A stretch of 37,096 nt of DNA. Origin: Desulfuromonadaceae bacterium (GTDB lineage Bacteria; Desulfobacterota; Desulfuromonadia; Geobacterales; Pseudopelobacteraceae). Location of the stretch: contig JAQTXD010000028.1 in NCBI GenBank assembly GCA_028688955.1, forward strand, positions 1-37,096, read 5' to 3'. Shown here piece after piece: positions 8,301 through 15,321 of the stretch (position 1 is its first letter; each line of letters starts with the position of its first letter). Both the position numbers and the translations under genes were made by a program. The notes under the pieces are model-generated. The model had not been told where the DNA came from, ran no database searches, and worked only from the letters and a program-made list of their open reading frames with translations.

Positions 8301-8665
8301 TGGGGAAGTCGCTGCTGGACTCCGGAGAGATATTCCAGCGTTCGCGAACGGGCCCAGTAGATATCGGTCCCCTCTTCAAAAATGACATAGACGAAGGAAT
8401 AGCCGAAGTCGGAGAAGCCGCGGACGGTTTTAACCTTGGGGGCGCCGAGCATGGCGGATACGATCGGATAGGTTACCTGATCTTCAAGAATATCGGGACT
8501 GCGGTCCCAGCGTGAATAGATGATGACCTGGGTGTCGGAGAGGTCGGGGATGGCGTCCAGCGCCAGATGTTTCATAGACCACCAGCCGAACAGGGCGGCG
8601 ATGGTGGTCAGCAGCAAAACCAGATAGCGGTTCCTGCCGGAAAAGTCAATTACGCGTTCAATCAT
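5393..8665 (-). CDS. cusA: RND heavy-metal efflux pump, CusA/CzcA family (likely copper/silver)
   Basis: A 1090-residue inner-membrane RND pump of full length for the heavy-metal subfamily. Twelve membrane segments are arranged as usual: one at 14-30, a large periplasmic loop, a bundle at about 340-500, one at 552-570, a second loop, and a bundle at about 930-1070. The proton-relay aspartate is D405 in IGALVDAAIVVVE. The Cus-type methionine set appears conserved: M588 (LYMPST), M638 (PLSMLET) and M710 (GRIDMLTTG), matching E. coli M573, M623 and M672 by my alignment from memory. This favours Cu(I)/Ag(I) over Zn or Co. It overlaps cusB by 8 bases. No outer-membrane factor (CusC) is encoded nearby. 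Confidence 0.94.
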   Translation of the reverse strand: MIERVIDFSGRNRYLVLLLTTIAALFGWWSMKHLALDAIPDLSDTQVIIYSRWDRSPDILEDQVTYPIVSAMLGAPKVKTVRGFSDFGYSFVYVIFEEGTDIYWARSRTLEYLSGVQQRLPQGVRTELGPDATGLGWIYQYALVDTTGTRSLAEIRSYQDWYLRYYLKSIPGVSEVAPIGGFAKQFQVNIDPNRLQSYGLSISRVVEAVRGGNSETGGRLVEFGGSEYMVRGRGYARSVEDFGAIVVSVNANGGTPIRVRDLGTVTVGPDIRRGVADLNGTGDVVSGIIVMRQGSNALQVINQVKSKIREIEPGLPPGLKIKSVYDRSELILRAIDTLKSTLLEVIVTVVLVIFVFLWHPASALIPAITIPFAVLISFIPLQLMGINANIMSLGGIAIAIGALVDAAIVVVEQTHKKLEIWESGGRAGEQRSVILAAIKEVAGPSFFALLVIAVAFLPIFALEAQEGRLFKPLAYTKTLAMVVAAFLTLTLDPALRIILTQTRQFSFRPRRLCSLVNGFFSAKFRSEHEHPLSRGLIRIYEPVVQWVLRHAWLVIGGAILTVLATVPVALRLGSEFMPQLDEGSLLYMPSTMPGISVGEAQKLLQVTDRIIKKFPEVEQVLGKAGRAESSTDPAPLSMLETVIILKPQEQWRSVDTWYSGWAPGWMKSVLRRITSDHISREELVQQLDQALKLPGVSNAWTMPIKGRIDMLTTGIRTPLGLKVSGANLVEIEQIGLQVEGLLRPLRGTRSVFSERTGGGYFLDIAWNRDELARNGLSVDEVQAVVQSAIGGDNVTTSIQGRERYSVNVRYERDFRSDLTSLRRVLIPVNNGSRQIPLGELAEVSVTSGPSMIRNEDGLLTGYVYIDLADRDPQGYIDEAGPLIRKKIELPPGYAISWSGQFEAMKRVRERLEQVIPITLLLIVGLLYMNTRSAAKTTIIMLAVPFSAVGAFLFLWLLGYHLSVGVWVGLIALLGVDAETGVFMLLYLDLAYEDARKAGKLGSLPALREAIVEGAAKRIRPKFMTTATMFLGLVPIMWSTGSGSDVMKHIAAPMIGGIFTSFLLELLVYPVIYELWRWHRHVKPTLERGEE

Positions 8666-10385
8666 GCTTCATTCCCGGCATACCGGCGGAAGGGGCGGCA
8701 GGCGGTGACATTGGCGCTTTCCTGACTGCAGGTTCATCGCCCGTCTGCATCGGAGACATGGCCGGCATGGCGGCTTTGGAGGCTCCCTGTGCATCCAGCG
8801 TCATCTTTGCAGGCGCTGTAGCGGGAGCTGCCATGGCAGGCATTTTCTTGCCTGCTTTTCCATCATCACTGTTCGGCATGGTCATGCCGGGCATGGTGTG
8901 ATTTTTGTGGTCAGTCACAGGTTTTTTCGCACCCTGCTGCATCGCCGGCATTGTCATCGGTTTTTTAACAGCGGGATTCTTCAAAAAGCTCTTTTTGTCT
9001 TCTGCGGAACAGAAGTAATAGGTTTTTCCACCGGATTCGGCGGTCAGACCTGCCGCCTGTGCCCGCGCTTCATCCACATACATGCCGCAGACCGGATCAA
9101 GCTGCGGCGTGCTGGTGATGCCGGCAGCAGTGGTTTTCATGCGGCTTTCCGAGTCAAGCAGAAAGGTGCCGGAAATGGCAATCCGCTCACCCGCTTTCAA
9201 GCCGGAGGTGACCTCAACCCGGCCGCCGTAGGAAGCTCCGGTTTCAATCTCGCGTGGTTCAAAGACGCCGGTTTTTTTCTCGATAAAGACGACTTTTTTG
9301 AGGCCCGAATCTACCAGGGCTTCCGTTGGAACCGAGATCATGGAGGGGAGCTTGACCGGAAGTTCACAGTCGACAAACATGTCAGGGCGCAGGATGTTTC
9401 CGGGATTATCAACCTCAACCCTGATGCGCAGGGTGCGGGTAGCGGGGTCAAAGGTCGGCGGCACTTTTGAAACCACGCCATTGAAGACCTGGGCGCGGTT
9501 AGGGATGCTTATCCGGACTTTTGTTCCCGGTTTTACATGATCAACTTCAGAACCGTAGGTATCAACATATACCCAGACCCGGGAGATGTCGGTAATCCGG
9601 TACAATTCCCTTCCCCGTTCAAAGCGTTGTCCCGCTGAGATATTGCGTGAAAGTACCAGTCCCGCCCCGGGCGAAGCGATATTGATATTTTCGTTATACT
9701 TGCGGGTACGGATAATATCCGCGATCTGTACGTCCCCCATGCCCAGGTTGCGCAGTGAGTCGCGATACTGCATGAGGTTGACATTAAACTGCTGAACCTG
9801 GCCTTTCTGAGCCTGAGTAGGGTCGGCGCTGTTCATCGAGCGGTCCATGGAGCCGAGCGCATAGATCAACGCCTGCTCGGCGGAAAGAAACTCCGGGCTG
9901 TAGAAGGTACCGAGAATCTCGTTCTTGCGCACTATGCTGCCGGTGGTGTTGTTGCCGATACCGGTAATCCAGCCGTCAATGGTTGCGTTAATAACATAGG
10001 TGCGCAGTTCATCGGGTGCGACTCGTCCCTGCAGGCGCAGATTCTGGCTTCCGCCGGCCATCTCCACCTGTCCGATTTTCACACCGATAAGCTGCTGCTG
10101 GTCAGGGGACAATTGAACGGTCCCTGGCGGCATGGCGGCTCCGTTGTCACTCCCCGCACTCTCTTGAGACCCGTCAGCGTAGACCGGTACCAGCGGCATG
10201 CCGCAGTCAGGGGCGATGCCGGGCTTGTCCGACGTGTAGGAAGGATGCATCGGATCAACGTAATGAAGAACTTTACGACCCTCTGATGTGCCCTGGCCAC
10301 CAGAACGATGGCTGATCCAGGTACCGACGAGAAAAGAGCACACCATCAGAAAAAGTGTGCTGACGATGAGCAGGCGCCTGCTCAT
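8658..10385 (-). CDS. cusB: CusB-type RND periplasmic adaptor with HMBD, YHS and Met-rich tail
   Basis: A 575-residue membrane-fusion protein that links the RND pump to an outer-membrane channel. An N-terminal anchor (about 5-24) is followed by a heavy-metal-binding domain (about 40-70, DPMHPSYTSDKPG then CGMPLVP). The HlyD-like adaptor core, with barrel-sandwich and beta-barrel parts, is at about 85-425. A YHS domain follows at 429-475 (DPVCGMYV and YYFCS). The last 100 residues hold 15 Met and several His, many in MPxM or MPGM, resembling copper-binding Met motifs. E. coli CusB lacks this YHS plus Met-rich extension and uses a separate CusF chaperone, so the tail may replace CusF. It overlaps the upstream gene by 4 bases (ATGA). 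Confidence 0.93.
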   Translation of the reverse strand: MSRRLLIVSTLFLMVCSFLVGTWISHRSGGQGTSEGRKVLHYVDPMHPSYTSDKPGIAPDCGMPLVPVYADGSQESAGSDNGAAMPPGTVQLSPDQQQLIGVKIGQVEMAGGSQNLRLQGRVAPDELRTYVINATIDGWITGIGNNTTGSIVRKNEILGTFYSPEFLSAEQALIYALGSMDRSMNSADPTQAQKGQVQQFNVNLMQYRDSLRNLGMGDVQIADIIRTRKYNENINIASPGAGLVLSRNISAGQRFERGRELYRITDISRVWVYVDTYGSEVDHVKPGTKVRISIPNRAQVFNGVVSKVPPTFDPATRTLRIRVEVDNPGNILRPDMFVDCELPVKLPSMISVPTEALVDSGLKKVVFIEKKTGVFEPREIETGASYGGRVEVTSGLKAGERIAISGTFLLDSESRMKTTAAGITSTPQLDPVCGMYVDEARAQAAGLTAESGGKTYYFCSAEDKKSFLKNPAVKKPMTMPAMQQGAKKPVTDHKNHTMPGMTMPNSDDGKAGKKMPAMAAPATAPAKMTLDAQGASKAAMPAMSPMQTGDEPAVRKAPMSPPAAPSAGMPGMKHD

Positions 10386-11065
10386 GCAGCAGCGCCCTGT
10401 TGATATACTTCCCAGACAGAGATTTCCTCATCAGGAACAAGCCGCGCGCCCAAATCGGTATACGTGGCTAAAAGTTTATTGATCAGGAGAACACAGTTCT
10501 CTTCACTCGGTTGATCGGGAGGTATGGAGAGAAACGCTTCGACAATATTTTTCAGCGGTCCATCACAGTCTATCGGCTCTTTATAATACAGAATCGCCTC
10601 GGCAATGATCAGCGCAGAATCAAGAATAATTTCAATCGGCGGCAACTCTTCCTTGCCAAGGATCTCTTCCACAATCGGCATGCTTTCGTTTATCTGGGCC
10701 TGCATCTCTTTCGGCATCAACTCATTCTGCCAGTGACAGACAAACCAGTCGCAGGCGGCGCCCAGCGCAGGGAGCAGCGGCAGAAACTGTTTCTTGTTTG
10801 CCCAGCCAGGAAACTGGCCATTTGTCGCAAAAATCGGGTGAACCGATTCGCATAATGTCGCATGCCCCAACTCGTGCAGATAATCCAGGTCACTGCTCTT
10901 GTTGTGCAGTTTATCCGGCATGTGAATGAAATGGGTTTGTTTTGTAATGTCTGACGTAACACGAATAACCGGCATTTCGGTGTCCCGCTCGAGATATGAC
11001 CAGGTAAGCTTTTCTTTCACGTTCGTGATCACATCTCTACTCGCCTTTGTAGATCTACTTTTCAT
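10382..11065 (-). CDS. HExxH-motif protein, possible metallopeptidase, first gene of the efflux operon
   Basis: A 227-residue protein with no signal peptide. It has a zincin-like H64-E-L-G-H68 motif inside DLDYLHELGHATLCES, preceded by hydrophobic residues as in metallopeptidases. A Cys/Trp/His patch (ACDWFVCHW) follows about 35 residues later. I do not recognise a named family, and no confident third zinc ligand is visible. The start at 11065 is preferred over an upstream in-frame ATG at 11134, because AGGAG sits about 7 bases before it and because the promoter -10 box (11122-11127) overlaps the longer frame. It ends in an ATGA overlap with cusB and is the first gene behind the operon promoter. 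It may be a metal-stress peptidase or a metal-binding regulator. Confidence 0.82.
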   Translation of the reverse strand: MKSRSTKASRDVITNVKEKLTWSYLERDTEMPVIRVTSDITKQTHFIHMPDKLHNKSSDLDYLHELGHATLCESVHPIFATNGQFPGWANKKQFLPLLPALGAACDWFVCHWQNELMPKEMQAQINESMPIVEEILGKEELPPIEIILDSALIIAEAILYYKEPIDCDGPLKNIVEAFLSIPPDQPSEENCVLLINKLLATYTDLGARLVPDEEISVWEVYQQGAAA

Positions 11066-11121
11066 CGTATTCTCCTGATGGTAAATGTGCGTGACGTATA
11101 ACAACTCGATTTCAGACAGGA

Positions 11122-11150
11122 ATAATAGATTCATCTGTCCCGTTGGTCAA
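11122..11150 (-). promoter_or_regulatory. Sigma-70 promoter of the efflux operon
   Basis: On the minus strand there is TTGACC, 17 bases, TATTAT. It lies 57 bases upstream of the HExxH gene start and just after the terminator of the preceding oxidase gene. It probably drives all eight genes to 1803. I see no obvious CueR-type 19-bp spacer. Confidence 0.78.
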
Positions 11151-11171
11151 GCCAATAGGCAAAAAAAGTAT

Positions 11172-11200
11172 AAAAAAACCCCGGTGCCGTAGCACCGGGG
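11172..11200 (-). terminator. Intrinsic terminator after the multicopper oxidase gene
   Basis: The stem CCCCGGTG/CACCGGGG (8 bp, 6-base loop) is followed on the minus strand by seven T residues. It isolates the oxidase transcript from the efflux operon promoter 22 bases further on. Confidence 0.92.
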
Positions 11201-11203
11201 CTG

Positions 11204-11248
11204 CTGGCTGCTGCCAGTAAAGGGTGAGGCGGGGAGGTTTCCCTCCCC
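11204..11248 (-). other. Two extra hairpins in the multicopper oxidase 3' leader
   Basis: Between the oxidase stop codon and the terminator there are two more perfect hairpins. One is a 7-bp stem GGGGAGG/CCTCCCC closed by a GAAA tetraloop on the minus strand (11231-11248). The other is a 5-bp stem CTGGC/GCCAG (11204-11217). Neither has a T run. They may protect the mRNA end or assist termination. Confidence 0.6.
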
Positions 11249-11258
11249 TGTTAGTGCA

Positions 11259-13841
11259 CTACTTTACTGTTACTGATGATGAAAGACCGGTATTGTCAGT
11301 GACAACGTACGAACCTGCTGCATTTGCCACAAATGTATTGTTAACATTGTCTACTGCACCCACTGCTGGCCCGGTTACCGTGAAACCGGTAGCCGTTGCT
11401 GCCAGAATTACACTAAACATCTGCCCTACTGGACCGCTTGTCGGCAGGATGTTCGGACGCTGCGGGTTCTTGCCGGTGATGACCAGCGGACGCATCATGT
11501 CGTGCTCTTCGTGCTCAAGGATGTGGCAGTGCCATACGAACTCATTGCCGTTGGCAATGATCGATCCGACAGAACCCATCGGGCGGTCACTGTACGGTAC
11601 ACTGAACGGTACCGGCACCTGATCCCATTTGAAGACAATTGAAATTACTTCGCCCGGGTTGCATTTTGCAGTTTCTTTCCACCCCATTTCATTAGGTTCA
11701 GGGCCACGGGCAACACCGGTCGGAGTGAAGATCCCGCTGACGAGTGCAAACGGCTGACGGGAAATGATCTGGCCGGTCTGCAGATGGAAGTGCATCGGAT
11801 GCGTATCAGCAGTGGTGTTGAAAATACGCCACACTTCGGTGGTCCCCTGAGCAATGACTTCCGTTGCAGGTGCCAGGTATTCCATTCCGAAACCGCCACC
11901 GATGAGACCTTTTTTGGTGGTGCCGATCAGCTGACGCAGACGGCCATAGGGGTCGAAGTCTTCGTTCAAAGTCAGGTCACGGACAAATGTTCCGGCAGGC
12001 ACAACCAGCGGGTCTCCTGCAATAAGTGGCAGTGATGCGATTGGTGGCGGATCCATAGGCGGCAGCTGAATAGAAGCTGCAGGCACCTGCGGATAGGCAA
12101 AAATTGGCGGATTCGCTATTGTAGCCGGGTCAACAACTTTGAAACGTAGAATATTTCTGGTGTCGATGGTTGAGCCGAGAACTGCAGCCGGAGTGTTAGG
12201 GTTGCCGGCGTAGTAATCATTGCGCGGATCGCCGCCCGGGTATGGGCCGGCAGAATCATTGTAGAAGACGAACTCATCACCAAAAGCACAGGTTGAGAAG
12301 TCGATGATGAGGTCCGCACGCTCTGCGCAACCCAGAATCAGATTACCCGAGAAGGTGACCGGATTAAAGGGGACTATGTTGCCGGTTGCAGCGGTAGGTG
12401 CCGTTGCCGGGAACACGACCGCTTTCGGAAGATAGCCGCCTTCAGCGGCGATCTGGATCATCGGCAGACCGGGAGCAGGAGGCGTCGGGTCAGCTTTACC
12501 GCTTACGTAATTATACTGGCTGGCCGGCAGGCCGGTAAGCGGATCTGTAACTACCTCACAGCCTGGATTGACTTTGAGCATGTTGATGTTCAGGAAGCGG
12601 GCGTTACAGGCGTTGAGCAAAAGAAAGCGGAAGCTTGTCGGTGTTACCGGCACAACCGGAGCTACAGTTCCGTTGCAGAGCATGGTGTCGCCAAAGAATT
12701 CGGCGATGATGGACGGATCCGGCGGGGTCAGGTAACCACGACCACGTTTAATTCTCCAGCGGTTTGGATCATAGGTGTGTGCATACCAGAGACTGCCATC
12801 GCCCTGTACGCGACCCGGTGCGGCTGTTTTCCAGGTCGGGTCAACTGCAGCGGTCTTGGCGTTGACAAAAATCTTGTCCTGCCATACCAGCGGGATCAGG
12901 TTGGTCAGCTGCGGCATCTGGCCAAATTTTGGTCCGTTCCCATCAAGTGTTTTGAATGGATTTGGATTTCCCGTAACGATGTTAAGCACAGCGCTGTGAG
13001 CAAATGGTGCTTCTTCAGTCAGATCGAGGCAGAGGTAACCGGTGGCGATACCGGCGTAGGCGTTGATTCTGGTGATACCCCAGGCGTGGTCATGATACCA
13101 CATCAGGCGGGTGCTCTGTTCATTCGGGTAGTAGTAATCTGCCTGTCCGGCTACCATCTGGCTACCGGTCACGGCGTCCAGGAAACCGCCTTTGCCGTTC
13201 TGGAAGCTGAGGCCGGAAGCACCGTTGCCTCTCACTGAGCTGTCAGCGGCCGGTGAGAACCAGTCAAATGGGCCACCGTCACTGGTCCAGGGTACAAAGC
13301 CGCCGTGGATATGGGTTGCGGTGCGGTCTGATCTCTGGTTTGAGCCTGGTACGGTTTTATCCATCGGAATGATATGAGTTGATGGCAAATTGTTGGTAAA
13401 GCGCAGACGTGATGCGGTGCCACGGGCAGCGACAATCAGGCCGCCGAGGTGTTTGCCCGATTTGACCGGAGCATTGCTGTCACGGTAGCCCAACAGAGTG
13501 GTCGGTCCCATGGCTGGAGCCGGGTACAGCTGATCCTGGTACTCTTCAACCGTAATGTTGTAGAGCGTGGTGTTGGCCAGGTGTGGGTCAGGTGTACCGG
13601 AGAGAACCGGAATACCGTTTGGATCGTTGGCATAAAATACTGACGGTGGGATCACGCCGAGTACCGGACCCGAGAATGCCAGACCACGGAACGGAGAAAC
13701 TCCGGATTCGGAAAGTGGAAGGCTTTGGGCAAATGCCTCAGCTTTACTTGTGCCAAGCCATTTGAGCGGCATGGGGACCATTGTTGATCCGACTGCCAGT
13801 GCTGAAATTTGCAAGAATTTTCTTCTGGATAGTTCTTTCAT
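11259..13841 (-). CDS. Tat-exported multicopper oxidase with C-terminal Ig-like extension
   Basis: An 860-residue laccase-type oxidase. A Tat signal (SRRKFLQISALAVG, residues 5-18) directs folded export. All four copper-ligand regions are present: H177-I-H179-G, W-Y-H250-D-H252, H681-P-M-H-F-H686 and H771-C772-H773 through H777 and the axial M782 of HEEHDM. Type 1, 2 and 3 sites should therefore be complete. It is longer than CueO-type enzymes (about 500 residues) through insertions around 280-480 and an Ig-like domain at about 795-860. The substrate is unknown: Cu(I), Mn(II), Fe(II) or phenolics are all possible. It lies downstream of the PEP-CTERM gene, possibly cotranscribed, and next to a copper-efflux operon. 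The start is backed by GGGAG 7 bases upstream. Confidence 0.93.
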   Translation of the reverse strand: MKELSRRKFLQISALAVGSTMVPMPLKWLGTSKAEAFAQSLPLSESGVSPFRGLAFSGPVLGVIPPSVFYANDPNGIPVLSGTPDPHLANTTLYNITVEEYQDQLYPAPAMGPTTLLGYRDSNAPVKSGKHLGGLIVAARGTASRLRFTNNLPSTHIIPMDKTVPGSNQRSDRTATHIHGGFVPWTSDGGPFDWFSPAADSSVRGNGASGLSFQNGKGGFLDAVTGSQMVAGQADYYYPNEQSTRLMWYHDHAWGITRINAYAGIATGYLCLDLTEEAPFAHSAVLNIVTGNPNPFKTLDGNGPKFGQMPQLTNLIPLVWQDKIFVNAKTAAVDPTWKTAAPGRVQGDGSLWYAHTYDPNRWRIKRGRGYLTPPDPSIIAEFFGDTMLCNGTVAPVVPVTPTSFRFLLLNACNARFLNINMLKVNPGCEVVTDPLTGLPASQYNYVSGKADPTPPAPGLPMIQIAAEGGYLPKAVVFPATAPTAATGNIVPFNPVTFSGNLILGCAERADLIIDFSTCAFGDEFVFYNDSAGPYPGGDPRNDYYAGNPNTPAAVLGSTIDTRNILRFKVVDPATIANPPIFAYPQVPAASIQLPPMDPPPIASLPLIAGDPLVVPAGTFVRDLTLNEDFDPYGRLRQLIGTTKKGLIGGGFGMEYLAPATEVIAQGTTEVWRIFNTTADTHPMHFHLQTGQIISRQPFALVSGIFTPTGVARGPEPNEMGWKETAKCNPGEVISIVFKWDQVPVPFSVPYSDRPMGSVGSIIANGNEFVWHCHILEHEEHDMMRPLVITGKNPQRPNILPTSGPVGQMFSVILAATATGFTVTGPAVGAVDNVNNTFVANAAGSYVVTDNTGLSSSVTVK

Positions 13842-13926
13842 TGTTTTTCTCCCTATCTGGCTACGTGGCCATAATTTGCTGGAAAGAGGAACGTTATGAA
13901 TCGGAGTCGCTAACTAGACTTGAATC

Positions 13927-13948
13927 CCCCCCGGGGACATCCGGGGGG
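13927..13948 (-). other. GC-rich hairpin between the PEP-CTERM gene and the oxidase gene
   Basis: A perfect 8-bp G/C-only stem (CCCCCCGG/CCGGGGGG, 6-base loop) lies 25 bases past the PEP-CTERM stop. There is no T run after it on the minus strand, so it may be a weak or factor-assisted terminator or an mRNA processing/stability element that lowers expression of the downstream oxidase. Confidence 0.6.
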
Positions 13949-13972
13949 AGAGTGTACGGAATGAGTTTTAAT

Positions 13973-14698
13973 TTATGCTTTACGACGTCTCCAGAAAGCC
14001 AGGCCGGAAAGGCCAGCGCCGAGGAGGAGGAATGTACTTGGCTCAGGTACTATGTTTGCGTCATCTACAACCATGTCGATGAAAGTGCCAGCTGCAGTTG
14101 CGGCAAGGAAGCCATCAGCCATGATAGAGCCGTATGCAACTGTTGGTGACAAGAGTAAGCCATCTGGGCCATAAGCATAGGGCGCGCCGTTAGAATCGAG
14201 GAAAACCTGATTGATGTATGCGAATCCGTTGGCGTTTGCCAATGCATCAGCCGCTCCAACGTTCGTCCAGTTTGGATCAAGCGGTGATGCTAGTAAATTG
14301 AATTGCAATAGATTACCGTTTTCAAGGCTCGACAGTGTGAACACACCATTAATAGTTGTGATGGCGAAGGTGTCGAGTAGTAAACCAGAATAATAGCTGC
14401 CTACTGAAGATGACGCATCGCCCGCAAGTGACATAGTGGCATGAAGTCCGCTTGCGTTTGTAAAGTCACCTGTGCCGCCAAAAAAACTGATGCTGTAATA
14501 ACCGGTACCGCCTGTGAAAGCATCGGCAGGTCCCATTGCTGATCCAGCTGGTGGGGTGTAGTTTGCGTCAGTCGTTGCGACATCCAGAGTGGCGGTGTAG
14601 CCTGAAATACTAAAATCAAACGCCATTGCCGAGGCTACTGACATTGCCAGTGTTAATGCTGCTGCTGCGAGGATGGTTGCGATTTTTCTTGTTTTCAT
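13973..14698 (-). CDS. PEP-CTERM sorting-domain protein
   Basis: A 241-residue exported protein. An N-terminal signal peptide (about 1-26, after MKTRKIAT) is followed by a low-complexity Gly/Ala/Ser/Asn-rich beta-type body without Cys. The C-terminal PEP-CTERM tripartite signal reads VPEPSTFLLLGAGLSGLAFWRRRKA in two parts: the VPEPST motif, then a hydrophobic segment and a basic RRRK end. Such proteins are processed by exosortase (EpsH/XrtA) in exopolysaccharide-producing Gram-negative bacteria. The start at 14698 is chosen because AGGAGA stands 7 bases upstream and the signal peptide begins there; a longer frame reaching 14794 would run through the promoter. No exosortase gene is in the window. 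Confidence 0.92.
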   Translation of the reverse strand: MKTRKIATILAAAALTLAMSVASAMAFDFSISGYTATLDVATTDANYTPPAGSAMGPADAFTGGTGYYSISFFGGTGDFTNASGLHATMSLAGDASSSVGSYYSGLLLDTFAITTINGVFTLSSLENGNLLQFNLLASPLDPNWTNVGAADALANANGFAYINQVFLDSNGAPYAYGPDGLLLSPTVAYGSIMADGFLAATAAGTFIDMVVDDANIVPEPSTFLLLGAGLSGLAFWRRRKA

Positions 14699-14751
14699 CT
14701 TGTTTCTCCTTTTTTTAGAGTTTACTGCTAAATGGAATATGCATCGAATGA

Positions 14752-14768
14752 AGCATGAGCCGTGCCAA
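14752..14768 (-). promoter_or_regulatory. Sigma-54 (RpoN) promoter of the PEP-CTERM gene
   Basis: On the minus strand the sequence TTGGCACGGCTCATGCT fits the consensus YTGGCACG-RNNN-TTGCW with one mismatch and the obligatory 10-base gap between GG and GC. Transcription would begin about 40 bases before the start codon. A bacterial enhancer-binding protein is therefore expected, as known for PEP-CTERM genes paired with PrsK/PrsR in other bacteria. Confidence 0.85.
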
Positions 14769-15321
14769 GTTTGTAAAAGGCCTATTTTAGTCATGTTTTC
14801 TAATTATTGATAAATGCATCGCGTCGGTAGTGTAAGTAAAGCCGACATGGCCTCAGTCACGAGTTGAATTTTACGCAAATTTTGGTGGAAATATGAACTA
14901 ATCACACAATATTAACAGGTTTACGTGTGTGGTCTGTTCAAACGCAGGGTTGTCGGTGGTGAGCTGTCATTTTAATGTGTAAGAATTTCCGACGATATTG
15001 AATTAGTGAAACTACGCAAATTGGCTATAGCTCGTTCTAAAAAATCTTCTGAAACACAGAGCAACAGAGCAACTGAGTTAAAAACAAAGATGGAGCTTTA
15101 TGAAAACGTATATAAAGTCTCACTTTTTTGAGAATGCTGTTTCTGCTGTTAGGTCTTGTTTTCTCAGTTGCTCTGTTGCTCTGTGTTATTCGAATTGTTG
15201 TTAGAGGGGTTATTCCTGTGTCGAGGGTTGAAATCAGGACTGATTGTTGTGGAAGCGGAGCATAGTGCGGGATAACATCGGAAAGGAATGTATCTGTGAC
15301 GTGATGTTTGAAACAATAACT
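14769..15321. other. Non-coding stretch upstream of the PEP-CTERM gene
   Basis: About 550 AT-rich bases between the sigma-54 promoter and the fccB terminator. The only clear structure is the inverted repeat at 15053-15187. Enhancer sites for the sigma-54 activator are expected in 14770-14950, but I could not identify a convincing pair. Short open frames here cross the repeat or the terminator and look spurious. Confidence 0.6.
15053..15187. repeat. 135-bp element with perfect 25-bp inverted ends (dispersed repeat, copy A)
   Basis: Bases 15053-15077 and 15163-15187 are exact reverse complements (25 of 25, AACACAGAGCAACAGAGC and on). They enclose 85 bases that include a partly paired inner part, so RNA or single-stranded DNA would form a long hairpin. 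The right half (15117-15187) is clearly related to 21010-21080 in opposite orientation. This suggests a non-coding, MITE-like or REP-like repeat family. No transposase is present. Confidence 0.82.

Noticed and set aside
12777..13238. 153-codon open frame on the plus strand
   Set aside because: Antisense to the multicopper oxidase, whose copper motifs fix the reading frame.
13736..13760. Second TTGGCAC sequence with GG-N10-GC spacing on the minus strand
   Set aside because: It lies inside the oxidase coding region at about codon 30, matches the rest of the consensus poorly and has no downstream start of a gene.
15053..15187. Considered as a CRISPR fragment or an attachment site
   Set aside because: There are only two arms, inverted and not directly repeated, with no spacer array, no cas gene and no integrase nearby.
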